Notes: a model not told the origin generated them from the sequence alone. A DNA stretch of 54,561 bases from Betaproteobacteria bacterium (GCA_009781175.1 WQYQ01000023.1:1-54561); one strand, 5' to 3'. Counted from the first letter of the stretch, positions 32,868 to 42,444 are shown. Program-made: numbers and translations.

Positions 32868-34775
32868 ATGAGTTATCTGGTGCTGGCGCGTAAATGGCGC
32901 CCAAAAAGCTTCGACACCCTGGTCGGGCAGGAACATGTGGTGCGCGCGCTGACGCATGCGCTCGCCACGGGCCGCCTGCATCACGCTTGGTTGTTTACCG
33001 GCACGCGCGGCGTGGGTAAGACGACGATTTCGCGCGTCCTCGCCAAGGCCCTGAACTGCGAAACCGGCGTGACGGCTACCCCGTGCGGCGTCTGTTCTGC
33101 CTGTCAGGAAATCGATGCCGGGCGTTTCATCGATTATGTCGAAATGGACGCGGCGTCGAACCGCGGCGTCGACGATATGGCCGCGCTGCTCGATCAAGCG
33201 GCCTATGCGCCGACGCGCGGGCGTTACAAGGTCTACATGATCGACGAAGTGCATCAGCTCACCGGGCATGCTTTCAATGCCATGCTCAAAACGCTCGAAG
33301 AGCCGCCCGAGCATATGAAGTTCATTCTTGCGACGACGGACCCGCAGAAAATTCCCGTGACCGTGCTTTCGCGCTGCTTGCAGTTCAACCTCAAGCAGAT
33401 GCCGCCGGGGCACATCGTCGATCATCTCTCGCACATTCTTGAAGCCGAAGGCGTCCCATTCGAGGTTGGCGCGCTGCGTCATCTTGCGCGTGGTGCGCAT
33501 GGTTCGATGCGCGACGCGCTTTCGCTGCTCGATCAGGCGATCGCACATGGCGCGGGCCGCGTGGAAGAAGCCGGCGTGCGCGACATGCTTGGCTCGGTCG
33601 GCGAGGACCAGCTCTACGAATTGCTCGCCGCCTTGGCCGGGCAGGATTTGACCGCGATGCTGGCGATCGCGGACGCGATGCAGGCGCGCAGCCTGTCGTT
33701 CGAAGCGGCGCTACAGGCTTTCGCGAGTCTGCTGCATCGGTTGGCGCTGACGCAGTTCGCGCCGCAGGCGATCAGCGACGAAGCCGAACGTGCGCAGCTT
33801 GTCGCCTTGGCTGAACGCTTCGATGCGGAATTCCTACAGCTTGCCTATCAGATTGTGATTCATGGGCGTAACGATCTCGCCCTGGCGCCCGATCCTTACA
33901 CCGGATTCACGATGACCTTGCTGCGTCTGCATGCGTTTCAACCGGAAAGCGAGACCTCCGGCGCGAGCGGTGCGGCGACAGGCGGTAGTGCACCGGCGCG
34001 CGTGCGGCCCGCGCCTGCCATGCGGCAAGAGGTATCGGCTCCTGCGTCTGCTGTCGTACAAAAACCTGTTGATGTGTCCGCGCCTGCAAAGGTTCTGGCT
34101 CCTGTTGCGCCAGCGCTATCCGCGGTAGAGCCACCGTTCGATCCGCCGTATGCAATGCGAAATTCTGTCCAGCCTGAAAAAGCTTCTTTGAGCGTGGAGG
34201 AATCTGCGCCGCAAAGCGGGCCAATTCCTGATACGAACCTGGCGGTGAGTCACCCCAACTTGAAAGTTGGGGCTTCCTCGCCACAAATTGGAGGCGCCTT
34301 TGGCGCCAGTGACGCTTGTTTCGCTGACCCCGCCATAAATGGCGGGGCTTGCACTCAACGCGTGGTCACATATGGGGCGGATACTTCGACCGGCGAACGT
34401 GACTGGTTCGGTATCGTCGCGGCGATGAAAATCGGCGGCCTCGTGCGCGAATTGGCGCAACAGTGCGAACTGGTCAGTATCGAAAGCGCTCAGGTGCGTT
34501 TGCGTTTGCCGGAAGCGCACAAACATTTATCCGGCATGCAGACCGCACGCGACAAATTGCAGGAGGCGCTGTCGAACTATTTGGAGCGTCCGATTCGTCT
34601 GGTGATCGAAGCCGGCGCCGTGACGAGCGAAACGCCCGCGCAGCGTAACCAGGTCGAAAAAGAGCGCCGGCATGCCGAAGCGGTTGTCGCGCTCGAGACG
34701 GACCCCTTTGTGCAGGAAGTGATCGAACGTTTTGACGCCACTTTGATTGAGGCGTCGGTTAAACCATTGAATTGA
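32868..34775 (+). CDS. dnaX: DNA polymerase III subunits gamma/tau, with in-frame insertion
   Basis: Clamp-loader ATPase and replisome organiser, 635 residues from the ATG at 32868 (MSYLVLARKWRPKSFDTLVG). Walker A is GTRGVGKTT (45-53), zinc cysteines are 64, 73, 76 and 79, Walker B is MIDEVHQL, and domain III runs to about residue 370. A Pro/Ala-rich linker (about 375-515) leads to the tau C-terminal domain (from DWFGIVAAMKIGGLVRELAQ). Within the linker, residues 462-500 (HPNLKVGASSPQIGGAFGAS, then DACFADPAINGGAC) come from a 118-bp palindromic element. No A-AAA-AAG slippery site for gamma was found. It is followed by ybaB and recR. Confidence 0.96.
   Translation: MSYLVLARKWRPKSFDTLVGQEHVVRALTHALATGRLHHAWLFTGTRGVGKTTISRVLAKALNCETGVTATPCGVCSACQEIDAGRFIDYVEMDAASNRGVDDMAALLDQAAYAPTRGRYKVYMIDEVHQLTGHAFNAMLKTLEEPPEHMKFILATTDPQKIPVTVLSRCLQFNLKQMPPGHIVDHLSHILEAEGVPFEVGALRHLARGAHGSMRDALSLLDQAIAHGAGRVEEAGVRDMLGSVGEDQLYELLAALAGQDLTAMLAIADAMQARSLSFEAALQAFASLLHRLALTQFAPQAISDEAERAQLVALAERFDAEFLQLAYQIVIHGRNDLALAPDPYTGFTMTLLRLHAFQPESETSGASGAATGGSAPARVRPAPAMRQEVSAPASAVVQKPVDVSAPAKVLAPVAPALSAVEPPFDPPYAMRNSVQPEKASLSVEESAPQSGPIPDTNLAVSHPNLKVGASSPQIGGAFGASDACFADPAINGGACTQRVVTYGADTSTGERDWFGIVAAMKIGGLVRELAQQCELVSIESAQVRLRLPEAHKHLSGMQTARDKLQEALSNYLERPIRLVIEAGAVTSETPAQRNQVEKERRHAEAVVALETDPFVQEVIERFDATLIEASVKPLN
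34251..34368. repeat. 118-bp palindromic element, copy 2 (inside dnaX)
   Basis: Begins CACCCCAACTTGAAAGTTGG and ends CTCAACGCGTGGTCA. Hairpins are CCCCAACTTGAAAGTTGGGG, GGCGCCTTTGGCGCC and CCCCGCCATAAATGGCGGGG. Differences from copy 1 inside the first two stems are compensatory (AAGC/GCTT against AACT/AGTT), so the hairpins are conserved while the sequence changes. It is read in the same frame as copy 1. Confidence 0.92.
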
Positions 34776-34820
34776 TCCCGCAACGGGGTCGGGAATTCGA
34801 AAATTGCGAGGAGTGACAAA

Positions 34821-35156
34821 ATGTTTAAAAGCGGTGGAATGGGCAATCTGGCTGGCTTGATGAAGCAGGCGCAGCAGATGCAGGAAAACATGAAAAAGGT
34901 GCAGGACAGCCTGGCCACGATCGAGGTCGAGGGCGAATCCGGCGCCGGCATGGTCAAGATTCAGATGACCTGCAAGTACGATGTGCGCCGCGTCACGATC
35001 GATCCGTCGGTGATGGACGATAAGGAAATGCTCGAAGACCTGATTGCCGCCGCGGTCAACGATGCGGTGCGCAAGGTCGAAGCGACCTCGCAGGAAAAAA
35101 TGGCCGGTTTCAGCGCGGGGCTCAACCTGCCGCCGGGCATGAAGCTGCCGTTCTGA
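34821..35156 (+). CDS. ybaB: YbaB/EbfC nucleoid-associated protein
   Basis: A small DNA-binding dimer, 111 residues. [20 protein letters not shown] followed by [20 protein letters not shown] is the family signature; [20 protein letters not shown] and the C-terminal [13 protein letters not shown] complete it. GCGAGGAGTGACAAA precedes the ATG. It lies between dnaX and recR, the standard order, and is probably co-transcribed with both. Family members bend DNA and affect repair, but its precise role is not defined. Confidence 0.96.
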   Translation: MFKSGGMGNLAGLMKQAQQMQENMKKVQDSLATIEVEGESGAGMVKIQMTCKYDVRRVTIDPSVMDDKEMLEDLIAAAVNDAVRKVEATSQEKMAGFSAGLNLPPGMKLPF

Positions 35157-35234
35157 ACGTGCACCTCGACATAATTTTTTCGCGCTTCACCATCGCTGTC
35201 GGCGGCGGAATTTTCCGCAGAGACTGAGCTTGTC

Positions 35235-35825
35235 ATGCCCGCTCCGCTCGAACTCTTGATCGAGTCTCTGCGCTGTCTGCCCGGTGTCGGCCCGAAGTCC
35301 GCGCAGCGTATGGCTTACCACCTGCTGCAACGCGACCGCAACGGAGCCAAACGCCTTGCCGGCGCGCTTGACGACGCCTTGGCGCGGCTGCGGCATTGCA
35401 GCCGCTGCAATAGTTTTACCGAGGCCGAGGTGTGCGAGCGCTGCGCGAGCGCCGCGCGTGATCCGCAATTGCTATGTGTCGTCGAGATGCCGGCCGATCT
35501 CGCGATGATGGAACAAGCCCACGCCTATCGTGGGCTCTACTATGTGCTGATGGGCCGGATTTCGCCGCTCGACGGCATCGGCCCCCGCGAATTGAAGCTC
35601 GACCGTCTGCTGGCGCGGGCGACCGATGGCGTCGTGCAGGAAGTCATCCTCGCGACGAACTTCACCAACGAAGGCGAGGCGACTGCGCATTATGTGGGCG
35701 AAATGCTGCGCGCGCGCGGCTTGAAAGTCAGCCGTCTCGCGCGCGGCGTGCCTGTCGGCGGCGAACTCGAACATACTGATGTCGGCACGATCGCTCAGGC
35801 AATGGTTGAGCGGCGTAGTCTGTAA
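35235..35825 (+). CDS. recR: Recombination mediator RecR
   Basis: Works with RecO and RecF to load RecA on single-stranded gaps. The 196-residue protein has the N-terminal helix-hairpin-helix ([20 protein letters not shown]), the four-cysteine zinc finger [16 protein letters not shown], the Toprim domain ([20 protein letters not shown] then [19 protein letters not shown]), and the C-terminal Walker B-like [17 protein letters not shown]. All expected motifs are present. It starts 78 bp after ybaB; the ATG at 35235 gives the usual [13 protein letters not shown] opening. Confidence 0.96.
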   Translation: MPAPLELLIESLRCLPGVGPKSAQRMAYHLLQRDRNGAKRLAGALDDALARLRHCSRCNSFTEAEVCERCASAARDPQLLCVVEMPADLAMMEQAHAYRGLYYVLMGRISPLDGIGPRELKLDRLLARATDGVVQEVILATNFTNEGEATAHYVGEMLRARGLKVSRLARGVPVGGELEHTDVGTIAQAMVERRSL

Positions 35826-35890
35826 GAGCCGCCAACAAAACTCTGCATGCCGTATGCGTGTCTGCCTCAAAGCATAAAATTCCATATCGG

Positions 35891-36994
35891 ATGAACGAAC
35901 AGCATTTCATTGAGCTTCTCTTCAAGCGAATTCGCCTCCCCTGGGTCACGCTTGCGCTGATCGCAATTAACGTCTGCATCTTTGTTTTCATGGTTTTGCT
36001 CAGCGGCAATCCAATGCGTTTTGACAGCCGGCTGTTGATTGCGATGGGCGCCTTATTCGGGCCCGTTACGCTGCAAGGACAGTGGTGGCGCATGGGCAGC
36101 GCGATTTTTCTGCATGGCGGGCTGCTACATGTGGCGGTCAATATGTTCGCTTTGTGGCAGGCCGGTGGGCTCGTCGAACGCCTGTTCGGCCACCGCAACT
36201 ATCTGCTGATTTATCTCGGCGCCGGGCTCTGCGGCTCGTTCGCGAGTTTATGGTGGAAGCCGGACGTGCTCTCGGTCGGCGCCTCGGGGGCGATCTTCGG
36301 TCTGTATGGCGCGCTACTTGGTTTCATGTTGGCCGAACGCGAGGCGATGCCGCGTGGCTTGATGCTCGACCTGCGTTCGAGTGCGCTGACCTTTATCGGT
36401 TTTTCCCTGTTCTCGGGTTTTGCAATGCCCGGTATCGATAATGCCGCGCACCTCGGCGGCCTGGCCGGCGGCGTGATTCTTGGCGCTGGCTTTGCCCGCC
36501 CGCTCGATCGGGCGGAGCGCTGGACCGATCTCTTATGGGGCTTGGCCGGGCTATTGGTCGCGGCGGGTATTTGTTTCGCCGCTTTGGATTCGGTGCGGCC
36601 GCAGGGAAAAATCTTCAAGGCCGCCGAGCAGAGCGCGCGTTCGGCACGCGCGTTCGCGCTCGCGGACGAAGCGCTTGCCCGCCGCACGGCGGCACTTTTC
36701 GAAGCCGTCCAGCGCGGCGAGATCGATGAGGCGACGACGCTTACAGTCTTGCAGCGCGAGCTGATTCCCGCCTGGCAGGCGCAGATCGACCGGGTTGCCG
36801 CGCTACCGGCCAGCGACCCGCTGCGCGACGACTTGCACCGCTATGCCGAAGCGCGGCGCAATGCGGTGGTGGCGCTGGTGCGCGCGATTGAAACGAAGGA
36901 CCGGCGCTGGCTGGATCAGGCTATGAAGTGGAAACTCCAGGCCGAAAATATTCTGCTCACGATCCGCTTGCGGCAAACAGGGCATGCGCGTTAG
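35891..36994 (+). CDS. Rhomboid-family intramembrane serine protease
   Basis: A 367-residue membrane protein. The six-helix rhomboid core carries the catalytic dyad Ser132 (VGASGAIFGLYGA) and His187 (DNAAHLGGLAGG), with the oxyanion-region HGGLLHVAVNMFALWQAGGL and loop-1 WWRMGSAIFLHGG. After the core comes one more helix (about 205-222) and a soluble C-terminal tail of about 140 residues predicted helical, rich in Ala and Arg (EQSARSARAFALADEALARR). The tail is unusual in length; its role is unknown. I prefer the ATG at 35891 (MNEQHFIELL) over codons 11 upstream. Confidence 0.88.
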   Translation: MNEQHFIELLFKRIRLPWVTLALIAINVCIFVFMVLLSGNPMRFDSRLLIAMGALFGPVTLQGQWWRMGSAIFLHGGLLHVAVNMFALWQAGGLVERLFGHRNYLLIYLGAGLCGSFASLWWKPDVLSVGASGAIFGLYGALLGFMLAEREAMPRGLMLDLRSSALTFIGFSLFSGFAMPGIDNAAHLGGLAGGVILGAGFARPLDRAERWTDLLWGLAGLLVAAGICFAALDSVRPQGKIFKAAEQSARSARAFALADEALARRTAALFEAVQRGEIDEATTLTVLQRELIPAWQAQIDRVAALPASDPLRDDLHRYAEARRNAVVALVRAIETKDRRWLDQAMKWKLQAENILLTIRLRQTGHAR

Positions 36995-37149
36995 CTGGGA
37001 GCTTCCCGTCTGTTTGGGCGTTGGGAAAAACCGAAGCATGGAAAAAAGCGCCGCGAGAGAGTTCATAGTTTGCGTAGCAGGTTCAGTTCAAGCTGCATGC
37101 TAACCTATACGGTCTTAAAGACCGATTTAAAAACGAAGGGAAGGTCAAC

Positions 37150-37437
37150 ATGCTTAAAGTTGTGGCGCAGTTCTTCATTAAGAACGGAGAAGTGGAAAAG
37201 GCTCTGACGCTGGCCAAGACGCTGGTATTGGAAACCAGGAAAGAAAACGGATGTGTTAGTTATGAGCTTTGCCAGAGCCTGGGAAAAGACACGCATATAG
37301 TGTTTATCGAAGAATGGGAAAGCCAGGCGGCTTTGGATGCGCATTTTCAGGCTCCGCATTTCGTGGATCTGGTGCCCAAGCTTCAGGCTATGACCGAGCG
37401 GGAGGCTGTTATTACTGCTTTTAATAAAGTGATGTAA
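37150..37437 (+). CDS. Antibiotic biosynthesis monooxygenase (ABM)-domain protein
   Basis: A 95-residue dimeric alpha/beta-barrel protein. VVAQFFIKNGEVEKALTLAK, then ENGCVSYELCQSLGKDTHIV and IEEWESQAALDAHFQAPHFV is the ABM (PF03992) pattern, as in YgiN. Members include quinol monooxygenases and haem oxygenases; histidine at HFQAPHF is the usual active-site position. The substrate is unknown. GAAGGGAAGGTCAAC precedes the ATG. It stands alone between the rhomboid gene and a repeat-containing gap, so no operon context is available. Confidence 0.85.
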   Translation: MLKVVAQFFIKNGEVEKALTLAKTLVLETRKENGCVSYELCQSLGKDTHIVFIEEWESQAALDAHFQAPHFVDLVPKLQAMTEREAVITAFNKVM

Positions 37438-37630
37438 GAGCCCCACAAGTCGTTCCTTTGGCTCTGAGCCTTCCTACCCCGTGCCGTCATTCTGCGCGAA
37501 GCCGCAAAATCCATTTGTCCTCCGATAGTGGATTCTGCGACTGCGCTTTGCTCCGCGCAGAATGACCGCGAGTCGAGCGCAAGCGAGACAAACTTATGGG
37601 CGCGGCGAAGACGCCCTAAACTCGTGGCGT

Positions 37631-37673
37631 ACAGCCTCTTGCGACAAACTCTGAACAGGTTCTGAGAACCTGT
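37631..37673. repeat. Short palindromic repeat, first copy
   Basis: ACAGCCTCTTGCGACAAACT followed by CTGAACAGGTTCTGAGAACC and TG. The palindromic core AACAGGTTC-TGA-GAACCTGTT has 9-bp arms. Similar sequences are at 37776-37816 and 50782-50811. Confidence 0.75.
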
Positions 37674-37775
37674 TTGTAATCTTGCTGCGAGGCTGTGATC
37701 GGGGCTCATGCGCTGCTCGGAATCCTCATTTATGACTTATAAACTCCGGTTCCTGCGCTGCTCTTCGCCCCGCTG

Positions 37776-37816
37776 ACAGCCTCTCGCGACAGATTCTAAA
37801 CAGGTTCTGAGAACCC
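37776..37816. repeat. Short palindromic repeat, second copy
   Basis: ACAGCCTCTCGCGACAGATT followed by CTAAACAGGTTCTGAGAACC. It has the same orientation as the first copy and shares most positions; the right arm is degraded (GAACCCA instead of GAACCTG). Confidence 0.75.
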
Positions 37817-37851
37817 ATTTCCCGTTGCTTCGAACCAAAGCTTCGGATGAA

Positions 37852-38172
37852 TCAGACGGAGACTTTGATCTCGCTGATCAGGATTTGCCCGTTGCCGCCA
37901 TCCGTATAGTTCGGAATGTCCGCAGTCAGTTCCTCGGCGACAGGCATGAAAACCGCGTAGAACGCTTCAACGCTGTCGAACAGGAAATGTCCCGCCGCTG
38001 CGAACGGCGGTTTGGTATCCGGCGGGCCGGCATTGATGCCAACATCCACCGACCAGCCTTTCAATGCGCTGCCGAATCGCTTTGCGGAGAGCAGCATGTG
38101 CGTGTTGCAGTAATAATCCACATCGAAGCGGCCGTTTTCCCGGTAGGGATAAAGGATGCTGACTTTGATCAT
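37852..38172 (-). CDS. EthD-family protein
   Basis: A 106-residue dimeric alpha/beta-barrel protein of the EthD type: IKVSILYPYRENGRFDVDYY followed by CNTHMLLSAKRFG, then PFAAAGHFLFDSVEAFYAVF. From the ATG at 38172; the frame extends upstream inside valS but without family match. Tyr-x5-H(M) after the first strand is typical. EthD was found next to ether-degrading P450 genes, but most members have no known function. It lies 67 bp after valS on the same strand and may be read from the same transcript. Confidence 0.82.
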   Translation of the reverse strand: MIKVSILYPYRENGRFDVDYYCNTHMLLSAKRFGSALKGWSVDVGINAGPPDTKPPFAAAGHFLFDSVEAFYAVFMPVAEELTADIPNYTDGGNGQILISEIKVSV

Positions 38173-38239
38173 TGAGTGCTCCGTAAGTGGTTGAACGCTG
38201 CTCACGCGGATTGTGTTCCGCGTGAGCGCTTGCATGGAA

Positions 38240-41101
38240 TCAGCCAAGGCGGCTGAACTGCTCTTTGAGTTTCGCCAGTGTTGCGCCGAAGTCGGCGAGA
38301 CGTTTTTTCTCTTGTTCAACCACCGCAGCCGGCGCGCGGGCGACGAAGCTTTCGTTGGCGAGCTTGGCGTTCGCTTTGCCGATTTCGGCTTCGATGCGGG
38401 CAATTTCCTTGGTCAGGCGTTCGCGTTCGGCGGCAAGGTCGATTTCGATCTTGAGCATCAGGCGGAAGTCGCCGACGATCTGGACCGGCGCGGGCGAGGG
38501 CGGCAGCGTGTCGCCCGCCGCGGTGACGCTTTCCAATTTGGCGAGCGCCGTCAGATACGGTGCGAACGCTTCGACATCGGTGGCCGGGCCGGCGGCGATG
38601 AGCGGCACTTTCTGCGCGGGCGAGAGTCCCATTTCGCCGCGCAGGCTGCGCACCGCGCCGGTCAACGCCTTGAGCAGTTCGATGCGCGCTTCGGCGGCGG
38701 CGTCAATGCGTTCCAGGTTGGCGCGCGGATAGGCGGCGAGGCAGATGCTTTCGCTATCCTTGCGCGCGGCGAGCGGCGCGACGGTTTGCCAGAGTTCTTC
38801 GGTGATGAATGGAATCACCGGATGCGCAAGTCGCAGGATCGTTTCGAGCACGCGCAGCAGCGTGCGCCGCGTGGCGCGTTGCTGGGCTTCGTTGCCCGTG
38901 TTGATCTGCACCTTGGCGAGTTCGAGATACCAGTCGCAGTATTCGTCCCACACGAGCGAATAGATTTCACCCGCGAGCAGATCGAGGCGGAAGTCGGCGA
39001 AGTGCTGCGCGACGGCGGCTTCGGTGCGTTGCAGGCGCGAGACGATCCAGCGGTCCGCCGCTGAAAAGTCTAGATAGCCGTTCTTGCAGCAGTCGGTCTC
39101 GGCGTATTTGTTGAGCCCGCAATCCTTGCCTTCGGTGTTCATCAGCACGAAGCGCGTGGCGTTCCAGAGCTTGTTGCAGAAGTTGCGATAGCCTTCGCAG
39201 CGGTTCATGTCGAACTTGATGTCGCGGCCGAGCGTGGCAAGGCTTGCGAAGGTGAAGCGCAGGGCATCAGTGCCGAAGGCAGGAATGCCGTCCGGGTATT
39301 CCTTGCGCGTTTTCTTTTCGATCTGCGCCGCCTGTTTCGGGTTCATGAGCCCGCTTGTGCGCTTGGTGACGAGCGCATCGAGGCCGATGCCATCGATGAG
39401 ATCGATCGGGTCGAGCACGTTGCCCTTCGATTTGCTCATCTTCTGGCCTTCGGCGTCGCGTACGAGGCCGTGCACATACACGGTCTTGAACGGGATCTTG
39501 CCGGTGATGTGCTTGGTCATCATGACCATGCGCGCGACCCAGAAGAAGATGATGTCGAAGCCAGTGACGAGCACGGTCGAGGGCAGGTAGAGGTCGAGCG
39601 CGTCGTTCGATTTGGCCGGCCATTCGGGCGTCCAGTCGAGCGTCGAGAACGGCCACAGTGCGGACGAGTACCAGGTGTCGAGCACGTCCTCGTCGCGCCG
39701 GAGCGGGCCGGTGTGGCCCTCGGCGGAGGCGAGCGCCTGCGCTTCCGTCTCGTCGTGCGCGACGAAGATGCGGCCTTCGTCGTCGTACCAAGCCGGGATC
39801 TGGTGGCCCCACCAGAGCTGGCGCGAGATGCACCAGTCCTGGATGTTGTTGAGCCACTGGTTGTAGGTGTTGACCCAGTTTTCGGGCGCGAACCTGATCT
39901 CGCCGCTGGCGACGCATTCGAGCGCCTTGCCGGCGATGCTTGCGCCGTCGGGGCCGGGTTTGCTCATCGCGACGAACCACTGGTCGGTCAGCATCGGCTC
40001 GATGACGACGCCGGTGCGGTCGCCGCGCGGCACCATCAGTTTGTGCGGCTTCACTTCGCCGAGCAGACCGAGCGCCTCGAAGCCCGCGACGACCTGTTTG
40101 CGCGCTTCGAAACGGTCGAGGCCGGCCAGTTCGCCGGGCAGCGGCGTAGCGGCGGCGATCTGGCCGTTGATGACGACCGCGCCGTCCGAGGGAATCTTTC
40201 CTTCGAGCGTGAGCACGATAATCATCGGCAGCTTGTGGCGCAGGCCGACCTGGTAGTCGTTCTGATCGTGCGCGGGCGTGACCTTGACGACGCCGGTGCC
40301 GAACTCGCGGTCGACGTATTCGTCGGCGATGATCGGCACTTCGCGCTCGACCAGCGGCAGCGTGACCGTCTTGCCGATCAGATGGCGGTAGCGTTCATCG
40401 TCCGGGTGCACCATCACGGCGGTGTCGCCGAGCATCGTTTCGGGCCGCGTTGTGGCCACGGTCAGGTGGCCGCTGCCGTCGCTGAGCGGGTAGTGCAGAT
40501 GCCACATGAAGCCGTCTTCTTCTTCCGAGACGACTTCGAGGTCGGACACCGCGGTATGCAGCGCCGGGTCCCAGTTCACGAGGCGTTTGCCGCGATAGAT
40601 CAGACCTTCGCGGTAGAGGCGCACGAAGGTTTCGGTGACGATCTTCGACAAGCCCGCGTCCATCGTGAAGCGCTCGCGGCTCCAGTCGGGCGAAGCGCCG
40701 AGACGGCGCATCTGCTGCGTGATCGTGTTACCCGAGAATTCCTTCCACTCCCAGACTTTTTCGAGGAATTTCTCGCGGCCGAGGTCGTGGCGCGAAATGC
40801 CCTGTGCGTCGAGCTGGCGTTCGACGACGATCTGGGTCGCGATGCCGGCATGATCGGTGCCCGGCTGCCACAGTGTGTTGTGGCCGAGCATGCGGTGGTA
40901 GCGCGTGAGCGCGTCCATCACCGTCTGGTTAAAGCCATGCCCCATGTGCAGCGTGCCGGTAACGTTCGGCGGCGGTAGCAGAATGCAGAAAGCGTCGGGG
41001 TTTGATTTATTCAGGCCGGCCTTGAAGTAGCCGGCGTTTTCCCAAGTGCCATACCAGCGGCGTTCGATTTCCGCCGGTTCAAAACTTTTGGCGAGTTCCA
41101 T
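38240..41101 (-). CDS. valS: Valyl-tRNA synthetase
   Basis: Class I synthetase charging tRNA-Val with an editing domain. The 953-residue length is typical. The HIGH site is HMGH (about residues 52-55, after PPPNVTGTL) and the KMSKS site is [19 protein letters not shown] near residue 550. The tryptophan-rich [20 protein letters not shown] and the C-terminal coiled coil ([20 protein letters not shown]) are family features. It follows the hypothetical gene and holC, the usual betaproteobacterial order. A long frame antisense to it has no family match. Confidence 0.97.
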   Translation of the reverse strand: MELAKSFEPAEIERRWYGTWENAGYFKAGLNKSNPDAFCILLPPPNVTGTLHMGHGFNQTVMDALTRYHRMLGHNTLWQPGTDHAGIATQIVVERQLDAQGISRHDLGREKFLEKVWEWKEFSGNTITQQMRRLGASPDWSRERFTMDAGLSKIVTETFVRLYREGLIYRGKRLVNWDPALHTAVSDLEVVSEEEDGFMWHLHYPLSDGSGHLTVATTRPETMLGDTAVMVHPDDERYRHLIGKTVTLPLVEREVPIIADEYVDREFGTGVVKVTPAHDQNDYQVGLRHKLPMIIVLTLEGKIPSDGAVVINGQIAAATPLPGELAGLDRFEARKQVVAGFEALGLLGEVKPHKLMVPRGDRTGVVIEPMLTDQWFVAMSKPGPDGASIAGKALECVASGEIRFAPENWVNTYNQWLNNIQDWCISRQLWWGHQIPAWYDDEGRIFVAHDETEAQALASAEGHTGPLRRDEDVLDTWYSSALWPFSTLDWTPEWPAKSNDALDLYLPSTVLVTGFDIIFFWVARMVMMTKHITGKIPFKTVYVHGLVRDAEGQKMSKSKGNVLDPIDLIDGIGLDALVTKRTSGLMNPKQAAQIEKKTRKEYPDGIPAFGTDALRFTFASLATLGRDIKFDMNRCEGYRNFCNKLWNATRFVLMNTEGKDCGLNKYAETDCCKNGYLDFSAADRWIVSRLQRTEAAVAQHFADFRLDLLAGEIYSLVWDEYCDWYLELAKVQINTGNEAQQRATRRTLLRVLETILRLAHPVIPFITEELWQTVAPLAARKDSESICLAAYPRANLERIDAAAEARIELLKALTGAVRSLRGEMGLSPAQKVPLIAAGPATDVEAFAPYLTALAKLESVTAAGDTLPPSPAPVQIVGDFRLMLKIEIDLAAERERLTKEIARIEAEIGKANAKLANESFVARAPAAVVEQEKKRLADFGATLAKLKEQFSRLG

Positions 41102-41206
41102 TCGGATTTGCTCGAAAGTGCAAAACCCTAAATTATAGGGGTTCGCTTGCCGAGGCTTCGGGAAAATTCTCGCGTTTGATGGGATGCGAAGTGATTTTGC
41201 GTGGGC

Positions 41207-42016
41207 TCAAATTTCGGGCGGCGTGTCATACACCGTCGCATCCAGCACTTCGGCGAGCTTCGCGGAGAGTTGGGGAATCAGCGTGGCGCGCATATGTGCT
41301 TGGGTTTGGATGCGCAGGCGTTCGACCATGCCGTCCAATTCGCTTGCGATCAGTTGGGGAAGCTCGTTGCTGATCCAGGCTTCCAGCGTTTGGGCAATAT
41401 GCGCGTCGAAGTTGATAAGCTGTTCGGCAACCGCCATGCGTGTCGTTTGCGCGGCAATCCTGGCGCGTTCCGTGGCTTCCTCCGCCGTGGTGGCGCGGGT
41501 CAGCGCCGCTGCGTAGGCGGTGGTTTGCCGTGCCAACATTTCATTTTGTCGGGCAAGCTGAGCCTGAGTGGCCGCAAGCTGTGTTCGCCACGCATCGGAG
41601 GCGCTTTCTGCGCGCGTAACGTTTGTCTCGCTGCCGTCGCCGACAGCCGTCCCTTCGAGGGACTGTGAGCCAGCGGCGAACGTGGGGGCAGACAAATTGA
41701 ACTCGCCATGAATGGCGGAGCTTATGCTCGGCCCGTGGTTAAATTCCGCAAGCTGAGAGAACGGTGGCGTGACCACAGACCTAGCGGGTGATGCATTTTC
41801 CGCGGGAGCTGCGGAAGCCTGCGGGAGTTCCTGTTTGGGGGGTGTGAAGGGCGCGATTTCTTCGAGGACAGGGAGTTCTTCCCCAACGATGTCGTCAAGC
41901 ATCGGCAAGTCGTCGTCGGGATCGGATGCGAAGCTCGCCTTATGCCGTTGGAGAAATGCATCGGCTCTGACCAGCAGCGTTTCGGAGGAGCGGATATCGT
42001 CGTCGTCTATGTTCAT
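41207..42016 (-). CDS. Hypothetical coiled-coil protein carrying a decayed palindromic element
   Basis: A 269-residue acidic protein of unknown function, encoded between holC and valS. The N-terminal part is disordered and acidic (SDPDDDLPMLDDIVGEELPV). A Pro/Ala/Ser stretch follows. Residues about 92-144 are encoded by a degraded copy of the palindromic element (41583-41741, opposite strand). The rest (about 145-235) is a probable coiled coil (AATQAQLARQNEMLARQ and following), with a conserved-looking C-terminus, QLIASELDGMVERLRIQTQA. Its ATG overlaps the holC stop (ATGA). Without the element it would be about 215 residues. Confidence 0.78.
   Translation of the reverse strand: MNIDDDDIRSSETLLVRADAFLQRHKASFASDPDDDLPMLDDIVGEELPVLEEIAPFTPPKQELPQASAAPAENASPARSVVTPPFSQLAEFNHGPSISSAIHGEFNLSAPTFAAGSQSLEGTAVGDGSETNVTRAESASDAWRTQLAATQAQLARQNEMLARQTTAYAAALTRATTAEEATERARIAAQTTRMAVAEQLINFDAHIAQTLEAWISNELPQLIASELDGMVERLRIQTQAHMRATLIPQLSAKLAEVLDATVYDTPPEI
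41583..41741. repeat. Palindromic element, copy 3 (degraded and expanded)
   Basis: On the plus strand TTCGCCACGCATCGGAGGCG, then CGTAACGTTTGTCTCGCTG, matches the middle of copies 1 and 2. After an unrelated 60-70 bp insert, with hairpin GTCCCTTCGAGGGAC, come CTCGCCATGAATGGCGGAGC and CGGCCCGTGGTTA, matching their right ends. The left end CACCCC is not conserved. Its orientation is opposite to the gene that contains it. Confidence 0.72.
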
Positions 42017-42444
42017 GGAGGCGCGCGCTGACCGAGATCATTCCCTTCAATCGATAAACCCAGCTTTTTGTAGGCGCCCCAACGCATGCGTGCCTGCTCG
42101 CGGTCGGCAAGGTCTTGCGCGACGATTTCAATCAGTTGGGCAAAACGCTCGAAACCTTCTGGAACCGCGTCATCAAGATTTATCAATACATCAGCCGGTG
42201 CCGTGGCGTCCAGCCTGGAGGCGATAAGCACAGGGGTTTCGCTCGCCAGCACTGAGTCTGCCGCGACATGCGGAATAAACGCGAGCGCTTGGAAAGTCCA
42301 CAGCAGCGTATCGAAACGATAGGCCAGGGATGGGTTGGACGCCAGCACCGTGACCTTGCGCCCCTGCCGGAAAGCCGCCGCCGTGATCCGGCAGGCGGCG
42401 ATCAGTTTTTCCGGTGCGTTGTGAAAAAAGCGGATTTCGGTCAT
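42013..42444 (-). CDS. holC: DNA polymerase III subunit chi
   Basis: Links the clamp loader to single-strand binding protein. 143 residues; MTEIRFFHNAPEKLIAACRI is a typical HolC opening, followed by GRKVTVLASNPSLAYRFDTL with the LW of LLWTF and then PVLIASRLDATAPADVLINL. It starts 15 bp after the pepA stop and overlaps the next gene by four bases (ATGA). pepA-holC-(hypothetical)-valS is the common order in betaproteobacteria. No unusual features. Confidence 0.94.
   Translation of the reverse strand: MTEIRFFHNAPEKLIAACRITAAAFRQGRKVTVLASNPSLAYRFDTLLWTFQALAFIPHVAADSVLASETPVLIASRLDATAPADVLINLDDAVPEGFERFAQLIEIVAQDLADREQARMRWGAYKKLGLSIEGNDLGQRAPP

Larger units (their letters stand above)
37438..37851. 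other. Gene-free region with two copies of a short repeat
   Basis: A 414-bp region without a supportable gene. It carries two copies of a repeat containing GCGACA, then CAGGTTCTGAGAACC (37631-37673 and 37776-37816), related to a hairpin between ilvN and ilvC. Another short run near 37490-37565 (TTCTGCGCGAAGC and its near-complement GCTCCGCGCAGAA) forms a further inverted pair. Confidence 0.6.

Noticed and set aside
32868..34775. Programmed frameshift in dnaX producing gamma
   Set aside because: No A-AAA-AAG heptamer followed by a stem was found; only GAAAAAG runs occur, without the required frame and stop.
39470..40978. A 502-codon open frame opposite valS
   Set aside because: Antisense shadow of valS with composition typical of such shadows; no motif recognised.
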